Source of the DNA: CALUOB01 sp944322305
GTDB taxonomy: Bacteria > Actinomycetota > Coriobacteriia > Coriobacteriales > Coriobacteriaceae
NCBI GenBank assembly: GCA_963931605.1
Contig: OZ007031.1
Span: 124,001 to 188,000, forward strand
Length of the DNA: 64,000 bases
Reading direction: 5' to 3'
Part shown: positions 1 through 7,049 of the stretch, in pieces
How the letters are laid out: every line of letters begins with the position of its first letter
Position numbering within the stretch: position 1 is the stretch's first letter
Program-made: the position numbers and the translations under genes
The notes under the pieces: model-generated
Databases searched by the model: none
What the model was told of the DNA's origin: nothing
The model's input: only the letters and a program-made list of their open reading frames with translations

Positions 1-1
1 C

Positions 2-610
2 GTGGGCTTCGACATCGAGATCGGCAAGGCCATCGCCGAGCAGATGGGCCTTACCGCCGAGTTCAAGACCCTGCAGTTCGACGGCATCATCCCGGCCGTG
101 GCGGCCGGCGGCCAGGCCGACGTGGGCATCTCCGGCATCACCGTCGACCCCGAGCGCGCCGAGCAGGTTGACTTCAGCGACTCCTACTACACCGACGACC
201 AGGCCATCGCCGTCATGAAGGGCGGTTCCATCACCGCCGACAACGCGGCGGAGGAGCTCAACAAGGAGGGCGTGATCATCGCCGTTCAGTCGGGCACCAC
301 GGGCGAGACCTTCGTGAAGGAGAACTTCCCCAACGCCACCGTGCAGCCCTACGGCAACTCCACGGACGCCTTCGCGGCCATGCAGGCCGGCCAGGCCAAC
401 GCCGTGTGCACCAACATGTCGGTGGTCAACCAGATGCTCGCCGACGCCTACCAGGACGCCGAGGTGGTTTACACGGCGGCAACAGGCGAGGAGTACGCTG
501 TGGCCGTGTCCAAGGACAACCCGGCGCTGACCGCGGCGATCAACGAGGCCATCGCCGCGCTCGAGGAGGACGGCACCATCGACGACCTCAAGGCGCAGTT
601 CGGCGTCTAA
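2..610 (+). CDS. Amino-acid ABC transporter substrate-binding protein, 5' partial
   Basis: The C-terminal 202 residues of a periplasmic-binding-protein type 2 (SBP_bac_3) protein that captures a polar amino acid outside the cell. The gene runs off the left window edge, so the signal peptide and lipobox are not visible. Typical family segments are present: GFDIEIGKAIAEQMG near the start, then ISGITVDPERAEQVDFSDSY, and a C-terminal LEEDGTIDDLKAQFGV. It lies just upstream of a matching permease and ATPase on the same strand, which makes a complete importer. A strong hairpin follows the stop. Substrate cannot be read from sequence; polar amino acid is family-level inference. Confidence 0.9.
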   Translation: MGFDIEIGKAIAEQMGLTAEFKTLQFDGIIPAVAAGGQADVGISGITVDPERAEQVDFSDSYYTDDQAIAVMKGGSITADNAAEELNKEGVIIAVQSGTTGETFVKENFPNATVQPYGNSTDAFAAMQAGQANAVCTNMSVVNQMLADAYQDAEVVYTAATGEEYAVAVSKDNPALTAAINEAIAALEEDGTIDDLKAQFGV

Positions 611-636
611 GCCGCCGCAACACCGCGTTGCTTGGC

Positions 637-668
637 AGGCCCCCTGCGCGGTTACGCGCAGGGGGCCT
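637..668 (+). terminator. Strong hairpin between binding protein and permease genes
   Basis: A perfect 14-bp stem (637-650 with 655-668) closed by a GTTA loop lies 27 bp after the binding-protein stop. It lacks a T tract. It probably protects the 3' end of the binding-protein message or attenuates transcription, which would give an excess of binding protein over the membrane parts. The role is inferred. Confidence 0.55.
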
Positions 669-758
669 TGCGCCCCTGGCTGGCCCGAGACGGCCGGCGC
701 GCCCAGGCGCGGCAGCGCCTGCGCACGCCGTTTGTCTTGCTGCAAAGGATGAAGACCT

Positions 759-2045
759 ATGAAGCTGAGAAGAACGTTCAAACTGCTCGCCGCCGCGCTT
801 ATCGCCGGCGCGTGCGCCCTCGGAGGCGCTGCAGCGCCGAGCCCGGCCGAAGCGCTGACCGTGGAGCGCGTGACCGCCCGCCCCAACGCCGGCGACACCA
901 CCAACGACGTGGTCGGCGCCACCGAGACGCGCATCACCTGGGAAGGCCTCGTAGACGCGGGGGAGGATGTTGAGGAGCTCGCGCTCACCCTGCCCGAGGG
1001 CACCAGCTACCGCTCGGCCGACACCAAGGCGGTGCTGCTCACCGGCGAGAACTACATGGACCGCAACGAGGTCAGCTTCGAGGTTTCGTCCGAGGGCCAG
1101 ACGATCACGCTTAGCTTCGACGAGCCGCTGAGCGCGGCCGGCCGCCTGAACGTGCAGGTCTACGGCGTGGTCTTCCCGGCGGAGGGCGGCTCTATGCAGG
1201 TGACGGGGACCTACACCGCCGCCGGCGCCGAGCACGACCTGGACGCGGTGGCGCCCATCGAGGTCGTGGGCATGTCGCTTCCCGACCAGATCGCGCAGTA
1301 CCTCGAGCAGCAGAGCTGGGTCGCTGCGTGGAACTCCAACAAGTTCCTCAAGCTGTTCTTCGACCCTACCATCTTGGTCACGAGCTTCCCGGTGGTCTTC
1401 GAGGGCTTCCTCATGTCGCTGGCCGTGGTGGCCGTGGCGTTTCCTCTGGCTATCCCGCTGGGGCTTTTGCTCGCGGTCATGCGCCGCGCGCGCTTGGCGC
1501 TGTGGCGCGGCATCGCCACCACGTACGTGAACGTTGTGCGCGGCACGCCGCTGTTCCTGCAGATCTACATCGCCTTCTTCGGCCTGCCGCTGGCGGGCAT
1601 CCAGGTGCCGTCCTACGTGCTGGGCGTGGCGGTGGTGGCCATGAACTCCGGCGCGTACCTGTGCGAGGTGTTCCGCTCGGGCATCCAGTCCATCGACAAG
1701 GGTCAGTTCGAGGCGGCACGCTCGCTGGGCATGACGGCGGCCCAGACCATGTTCCACGTGATCTTGCCGCAGATGTTCCGCCGCGTGATCCCCAACCTCA
1801 CGAGCGAGTTCATCACGCTGTACAAGGACACCTCGCTGCTGGCGGCCGTGGGCGTCATGGAGCTGGTCATGTACGCCAAGACGGTGGTGGCCGCCACCGG
1901 CTCGATCACCCCCTACATCGTGGCGGCGGTGTTCTACCTGGTGATCACCTTGCCGCTCTCGCGCGTGACGCGCCGTCTGGAGGAGTACGCCTCCGGCGCG
2001 CGTCGCCGCCCGCACAAGGCGCCGTCCACCGCATCTGCCGCGTAG
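759..2045 (+). CDS. Amino-acid ABC transporter permease with N-terminal extracytoplasmic domain
   Basis: Residues about 195-410 form a HisM/GlnP-type permease: several hydrophobic helices, the loop NVVRGTPLFLQIYIAFFG, and the EAA-type cytoplasmic loop EAARSLGMTAAQTMFHVILPQ. Ahead of it is a signal-like segment (residues 1-33, ending near APSPAEA) and roughly 150 residues of beta-rich sequence (RITWEGLVDAGEDVEELALT) with no hydrophobic helix. Ordinary permeases of this family are about 220-260 residues; this one is 428. The start ATG follows AAAGGATGAAGACCT. The gene sits between the binding-protein and ATPase genes. The added domain is probably exported and might bind the solute or the binding protein; I do not recognise its family. 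Confidence 0.88.
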   Translation: MKLRRTFKLLAAALIAGACALGGAAAPSPAEALTVERVTARPNAGDTTNDVVGATETRITWEGLVDAGEDVEELALTLPEGTSYRSADTKAVLLTGENYMDRNEVSFEVSSEGQTITLSFDEPLSAAGRLNVQVYGVVFPAEGGSMQVTGTYTAAGAEHDLDAVAPIEVVGMSLPDQIAQYLEQQSWVAAWNSNKFLKLFFDPTILVTSFPVVFEGFLMSLAVVAVAFPLAIPLGLLLAVMRRARLALWRGIATTYVNVVRGTPLFLQIYIAFFGLPLAGIQVPSYVLGVAVVAMNSGAYLCEVFRSGIQSIDKGQFEAARSLGMTAAQTMFHVILPQMFRRVIPNLTSEFITLYKDTSLLAAVGVMELVMYAKTVVAATGSITPYIVAAVFYLVITLPLSRVTRRLEEYASGARRRPHKAPSTASAA

Positions 2046-2055
2046 AAGGAGCATC

Positions 2056-2820
<765 letters not shown>

Positions 2821-2879
2821 CGCGCTGCGCTCGCCCCAGGGCGGGGTTATCGCCGCCTGCTCAGACAGTCATCGACAAG

Positions 2880-2909
2880 ACGAAAGCGCCGGAAACGGCG
2901 CTTTCTTTG
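2880..2909. terminator. Intrinsic terminator after the ABC operon
   Basis: A 9-bp stem GAAAGCGCC / GGCGCTTTC (2882-2890 with 2897-2905) and a TTTCTTTGT tail end the ABC operon. Its A-rich left flank could also serve the converging regulator gene. It is nested inside a wider 15-bp inverted repeat (2836-2850 and 2930-2944). Confidence 0.75.
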
Positions 2910-2968
2910 TCTGCGGAACTCGCGATCGACGATAACCCCGCCCTTCTCGCCCGACCCTTCCCAGGGGG

Positions 2969-3460
2969 TTAGTTTTCCGAAGCCGCAACCTGCGCTTCGA
3001 AGAGTTTCTCCACGTGCTCTTCGGTGCAGTCGAGGGCGCAGGCCAGCTCCTCCAGCGAGCGCCGGCGTGCCTCCTTCAGCACGCGGCTGTAATAGCTGCT
3101 GGGCTTGCGGTCGTGCTCCTCGGCTGCCTTGATGCGGTGGCGCATCGTCTTCACCACGCGCACGGTGTCGGGCGCGCCGTGCTTGATGAGCTGTTTGAAG
3201 TACGTCTCCTCCAGGTTTGCGTTGCGCTCGGTGAAGGTGTCGCACTCGAGCTCGGCGTAGTGGTCGATCAGGTCTTGGGCGGCTTCGCGCGAGATGGCGG
3301 GATGCAGGCGGTCGGACTGGGCAACAGGGTAGAGGAGCTGGGTCTTTTTGTGGCCGGTGCCCGCCTCGAGAACGATCATGGGGGCGGGGGCGTCTTTGAA
3401 GCCGGTGACCGTGCAGACGCCTTGGCCGGGGTGGATGATGTGCTCGCCGATGCTGAACAT
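2969..3460 (-). CDS. CarD-like (CdnL/TRCF-interacting domain) transcriptional regulator
   Basis: A 163-residue protein beginning MFSIGEHIIHPGQGVCTVTG, the usual start of the RNA-polymerase-interacting domain of CarD/CdnL proteins, followed by a helical C-terminal half (residues about 75-160) that would contact promoter DNA. CarD proteins bind the RNA polymerase beta subunit and stabilise open complexes. The start codon follows GGAGGTTTAGAGC. It is divergent from argS and convergent with the ABC operon. Sequence outside the N-terminal domain is generic helical, so the exact subfamily and target promoters are uncertain. Confidence 0.85.
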   Translation of the reverse strand: MFSIGEHIIHPGQGVCTVTGFKDAPAPMIVLEAGTGHKKTQLLYPVAQSDRLHPAISREAAQDLIDHYAELECDTFTERNANLEETYFKQLIKHGAPDTVRVVKTMRHRIKAAEEHDRKPSSYYSRVLKEARRRSLEELACALDCTEEHVEKLFEAQVAASEN

Positions 3461-3482
3461 GCTCTAAACCTCCGAATTCTCA

Positions 3483-3559
3483 CGCAGGTAGATATATTTT
3501 ACCACCACGCTACCGCGCATTACCTGCTCACTTCATATTCTCAACACAATCTACCTGCG
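3483..3559. promoter_or_regulatory. Inverted repeat and promoter elements upstream of the CarD-like gene
   Basis: A perfect 11-bp inverted repeat, CGCAGGTAGAT (3483-3493) and ATCTACCTGCG (3549-3559), brackets the start region of the CarD-like gene. Between the arms, on the minus strand, is the extended -10 candidate TGGTAAAAT (3496-3504). Paired sites about 66 bp apart suggest a looping operator or a long hairpin. The binding factor is unknown; autoregulation is a guess. Confidence 0.4.
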
Positions 3560-3677
3560 CAAAGGCTTTACGAATGCCCAGACGCATGCGGGTAGGTTCG
3601 TGCGTAAAAGCGGGTATACCTCATATTTTTGAATCGCATGGCGTTTGCGCGGGGAGCAAGGGCGTGCGCAGCTGATG

Positions 3678-3686
3678 TGCTACTAT
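3678..3686 (+). promoter_or_regulatory. Probable extended -10 promoter of argS
   Basis: TGCTACTAT (TG one base before TACTAT) sits 54 bp ahead of the argS start. No good -35 hexamer is visible, consistent with an extended -10 promoter. Confidence 0.4.
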
Positions 3687-3740
3687 GCTTGGGATTTACC
3701 GAACCCGTTCCCACACCTTTGAGCACCCAAGGAGCCCATC

Positions 3741-5582
3741 ATGCCTGAGAAGATCGAACAGCTGGTGCGCGCCGCGCTGGCCGCCGCCCAGGACGCCGGC
3801 GACCTCGCCGCCTTCGAGCTTGAGGATTGCGGCGTCGAGCGCCCGGCCGACACCTCCCACGGCGAGTGGACCTCCACCTGCGCGCTGCGCTCGGCAAAGC
3901 TCGCCCGCCGCGCCCCACGCGACATCGCTGCGGCGCTTGTCGCCCACATGCCCGCCGACCCGGCCATCGACAAGGTCGAGGTTGCCGGCCCGGGCTTCAT
4001 CAACTTCTACCTCTCGGTAGCCGAGAAGAACGACGTGTTCCGCCGTATCCGCGAGCAGGGCGCCGACTTCGCCCGTTCCAACGCCGGGGCCGGCCAGAAG
4101 GTTCAGGTCGAGTTTGTCTCGGCCAACCCCGTGGGTCCCATGCACGTGGGCCACGGCCGTTGGGCCGCGCTGGGCGACTCGCTGAGCCGCGTGCTGGCGC
4201 ATGCTGGCTACGACGTTGAGCGCGAGTTCTACATCAACGACCACGGCAGCCAGATGGACGTGTTCGGCCGCTCGCTCGTCGAGCGCTACCTGCAGCTGGC
4301 GGGCATCATGCGCGAGCAGGGCGTGGGCCTTGAGGAGGCGCATGCCGCGCTCGAGGCCGACCGCGTGGCCTTCGTGGACGACGAGGACGGTGCGGCGCCC
4401 GAGACGCACCCCTATATGGACGCCTTCAACGAGGCGTTGGGCGGCAACGCCTACGGAGGCGCCTACATCATCGACGAGGCGGTGCGTTTTCTTGCCGAGG
4501 ACGGTGACAAGTGGGTGGACGCCCCGGCCGAGGAACGTCTCTTGGCCTTCCGCGAGCGCGGCTACGCCCGCATGCTGGACGACATCCGCGCCACCTGCCA
4601 CGACGCCCGCGCCGACTTCGACGTGTGGTTCTCCGAGCGCAGCCTGTACGAGAAGGACGCCGACGGCAAGACCGCCGTCGACCGCGCCTTCGACAAGCTG
4701 CGCGCCATGGGCTACCTCTACGAGAAGGACGGCGCGCTGTGGTTCCGCGCCACCGACCTGGGCGACGACAAGGACCGCGTGCTGGTGAAGGCCAACGGCG
4801 AGTACACCTACTTCGCCTCCGACGTGGCCTACCACTGGAACAAGTTCCAGCGCGTGGACCACGTGATCGACCTGTGGGGCGCCGACCACCACGGCTACAT
4901 CAAGCGCATGCAGTGCGTGTGCGAGGCGCTGGGCTACCCCGACCAATTCGAGGTGCTGCTCGGCCAGCTGGTGAACCTTCTGCGCGGCGGCAAGCCGGTG
5001 CGCATGTCCAAGCGCAAGGGCACCATGGTTACCTTCCGCGAGCTGCTGGACGAGGTGGGCGCCGACGCCACGCGCTACACCCTCATCAGCCGCTCGTCCA
5101 ACCAGATGATCGACTTCGACATCGACGCGGTGAAGGAGAAGAGCCAGGACAACCCCGTGTACTACGTGCAGTACGCGCATGCCCGCGTGTGCTCCATCCT
5201 GCGCCGCGCCGCCGGCGTGACGGCCGAGGAGGCCGCCGAGCTCGGCATGGACGCGGTGGCCGCGCGCGCGGTGGGTGCCGAGCCTAACTTCGCACTGCTC
5301 ACCGACCCCACCGAGCTCGCGCTCTCCCGCACGCTCTCCGAGCTCGAGGGGCTGGTTGCCTCGTGCGCCCGCGACCGGGCCCCGTTCCGCCTCACCCATT
5401 ACGTTGAGGAGCTGGCGGGCCAGTTCCACTCGTTCTACGGTGCCTGCCAGGTGCTCCCGCGTGAAGGCCACCCGCTCGACGCCGAGCTTTCCCGCGCGCG
5501 CTTGGGCGCCTGCGACGCGGTGCGCCGCGTGATCGCGCTGGTGCTCTCGCTCATCGGCGTTTCCGCGCCGCAGCAGATGTAA
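3741..5582 (+). CDS. argS: Arginine--tRNA ligase
   Basis: Class I aminoacyl-tRNA synthetase that charges tRNA-Arg. The 613-residue protein has the ArgS N-terminal additional domain (residues 1-105), the HIGH-type motif within NPVGPMHVGHGRW near residue 134, the KMSKS-type loop VRMSKRKGT near residue 420, and a C-terminal DALR anticodon-binding domain ending LIGVSAPQQM. The start ATG follows AAGGAGCCCATC. It is monocistronic; an IS481 element has landed 35 bp after the stop, between the gene and what looks like its original terminator at 6705-6769. Confidence 0.97.
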   Translation: MPEKIEQLVRAALAAAQDAGDLAAFELEDCGVERPADTSHGEWTSTCALRSAKLARRAPRDIAAALVAHMPADPAIDKVEVAGPGFINFYLSVAEKNDVFRRIREQGADFARSNAGAGQKVQVEFVSANPVGPMHVGHGRWAALGDSLSRVLAHAGYDVEREFYINDHGSQMDVFGRSLVERYLQLAGIMREQGVGLEEAHAALEADRVAFVDDEDGAAPETHPYMDAFNEALGGNAYGGAYIIDEAVRFLAEDGDKWVDAPAEERLLAFRERGYARMLDDIRATCHDARADFDVWFSERSLYEKDADGKTAVDRAFDKLRAMGYLYEKDGALWFRATDLGDDKDRVLVKANGEYTYFASDVAYHWNKFQRVDHVIDLWGADHHGYIKRMQCVCEALGYPDQFEVLLGQLVNLLRGGKPVRMSKRKGTMVTFRELLDEVGADATRYTLISRSSNQMIDFDIDAVKEKSQDNPVYYVQYAHARVCSILRRAAGVTAEEAAELGMDAVAARAVGAEPNFALLTDPTELALSRTLSELEGLVASCARDRAPFRLTHYVEELAGQFHSFYGACQVLPREGHPLDAELSRARLGACDAVRRVIALVLSLIGVSAPQQM

Positions 5583-5611
5583 GCCCGCAGACTGCCCAGC
5601 TAACGCGCCCA

Positions 5612-6692
5612 GCTAGCTGTTCAGTGCCAAGACGTTGTTTACGCCCCGAGGGTGACAAATAGGGATGGCTCCCGCATGCTGTGAGTTGTTCAGGCTTGCA
5701 GCGAAGGGGGGGCCATCCCATGTCCCAACATCCTAACGCAAGGCTCACGCCGCGCGGCCGAGAGCTGCTGTGCAGCCGGGTCGCCGCCGGCGCGCGCGTC
5801 TCCGAGGCGGCGCGCCAGGCGGGCGTGAGCAGGCAGACCGCCTCGAAGTGGCTCGCCAGGGCCCGGCGGGGCGAGCCGATGTCCGACCGGCCGAGCAGGC
5901 CGCGCAGGCTCGCGAGGTCCACGCCGCCCGAGACCGAGGCGCGCGTCCTCGAGGCGCGCTCCTCGATGCTCCTGGCCCCGCTCGCGCTCGCCGCCGCGAC
6001 GGGCGTGCCCGCCCGGACCTGCGCGAGGATCGTGGCGCGCTCCGGCCTGCCGCGCCTCGCCGACGTCGACCGCGTGACCGGCGAGGTCCGCCGCCGCGGG
6101 CCCGTCACGCCCGTGCGCTACGAGCGCGAGCGCCCCGGCGAGCTCGTCCACGTCGACGTCAAGAAGGTCGCCCGCATACCCGAGGGCGGCGGCTGGAGGG
6201 CGCGCGGGCGCGGCTGCGGGTCCGCCCCGGGCGCGGGGCGGTCGTGCCTGCACGTCGCGGTCGACGACTTCTCACGCGTCGCCTACGCCGAGCTGCTCCC
6301 CGACGAGCGCAAGGGGACGTGCGCCGCCTTCATGGAGCGCTGCCTGGCGTTCTTCGCGGGCCTGGGCGTCGCCGTCGAGCGCGTGATGACCGACAACGGC
6401 CCGGGCTACCGCAGCGGCGACTTCAACGCCCTTCTCTCCGGGAGGGGCGTCCGCCACATCTACACCAGGCCCTTCAGCCCCTGGCAGAACGGCAAGGCGG
6501 AGCGGATGAACAGGACGCTCGCGCAGGAGTGGCAGTACGGCAGGGCGTGGGAGAGCGAGGCGGGCAGGGCCGAGGCCCTGCCCGCCTACATCGAGCACTA
6601 TAATTGGTCCCGTCCGCACAGCGCCTGCGGGGGCCTGCCGCCCATGTCCCGCATTGCCGGCGTAAACAACCTATTGGCACACAACAGCTAGC
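5612..6692 (+). mobile_element. IS481-family insertion sequence, copy 1 (1,069 bp) with 6-bp target duplication
   Basis: The element proper runs 5618-6686 with TG...CA ends and imperfect inverted repeats of about 28 bp (5618-5645 against 6659-6686). GCTAGC flanks it on both sides (5612-5617 and 6687-6692). This matches the NCTAGN target preference known for IS481. A second copy of identical length lies at 57310-58378 in opposite orientation. The insertion separates argS from its terminator. An alternative reading, that GCTAGC belongs to the element ends, is possible, but the TG...CA termini favour target duplication. Confidence 0.9.
5720..6691 (+). CDS. IS481-family transposase (copy 1)
   Basis: DDE transposase of 323 residues from ATG 5720, preceded by AAGGGGGGG; a GTG at 5681 would add 13 residues. 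The N-terminal helix-turn-helix is VSEAARQAGVSRQTASKWLA. The catalytic core shows the first Asp in HVAVDDFSRVAY, the second in MTDNGPGYRSGDF, and the Glu in PWQNGKAERMNRTL. The last sense codon uses the final A of the element plus GC of the target, and the TAG stop is the TAG of the flanking GCTAGC. It has Ser in HYNWSRPHS where copy 2 has Phe. It appears intact. Confidence 0.93.
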   Translation: MSQHPNARLTPRGRELLCSRVAAGARVSEAARQAGVSRQTASKWLARARRGEPMSDRPSRPRRLARSTPPETEARVLEARSSMLLAPLALAAATGVPARTCARIVARSGLPRLADVDRVTGEVRRRGPVTPVRYERERPGELVHVDVKKVARIPEGGGWRARGRGCGSAPGAGRSCLHVAVDDFSRVAYAELLPDERKGTCAAFMERCLAFFAGLGVAVERVMTDNGPGYRSGDFNALLSGRGVRHIYTRPFSPWQNGKAERMNRTLAQEWQYGRAWESEAGRAEALPAYIEHYNWSRPHSACGGLPPMSRIAGVNNLLAHNS

Positions 6693-6704
6693 AGCCGCTC
6701 GCAC

Positions 6705-6769
6705 GCCGCGCCACCGTTTTCCGCCGGGGTCTCGCACGGCCCGCCGGAAACGGGGCGCGGCTCTTTTTG
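6705..6769 (+). terminator. Displaced argS terminator
   Basis: A long imperfect hairpin (GCCGCGCC at 6705-6712 with GGCGCGGC at 6754-6761, inner CGTTT/AAACG) is followed by TCTTTTTGT. It lies just beyond the IS copy, so it was probably the argS terminator before insertion. It now ends transcripts leaving the IS. Confidence 0.65.
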
Positions 6770-6833
6770 TGCGCGCCGCCACCGCCCGCGCCGAGGTGCG
6801 GCGTGCGCGTTGCGAGGAAAAATGCGTGCGCGC

Positions 6834-6864
6834 TTGCATCTACGTGCGGATTTCGTGGTACACT
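6834..6864 (+). promoter_or_regulatory. Probable rho promoter
   Basis: TTGCAT (6834-6839) and TACACT (6859-6864), the latter inside TGGTACACT, give a -35/-10 pair with a 19-bp spacer. The same TGGTACACT sequence precedes cysE at 52629. The leader to the rho start would be about 180 nt, in keeping with autogenous control of rho; no gene is seen in it. Confidence 0.4.
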
Positions 6865-7049
6865 CACCACAAGCGCTGGATAAGCGCGCTTCAGATTCCT
6901 TTTCCTCAAAGTTTTGCCGCGCGAAGCGTGCCTTCGCCCCTGTCAATGAACGCTCCGCCGTGGCGGCGGGTTGCCGAGACAGGCGTACGGCGCCGGGCGC
7001 GCCCATGCAGGCGCGGTGTTTGGCAAACCGGGAGAAAGCAGAAAAACCC

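Noticed and set aside
5690..6253. Antisense frame within the IS481 element as a second IS gene
   Set aside because: IS481 elements have one transposase gene; this frame has no motif and exists in both copies only because they are identical.
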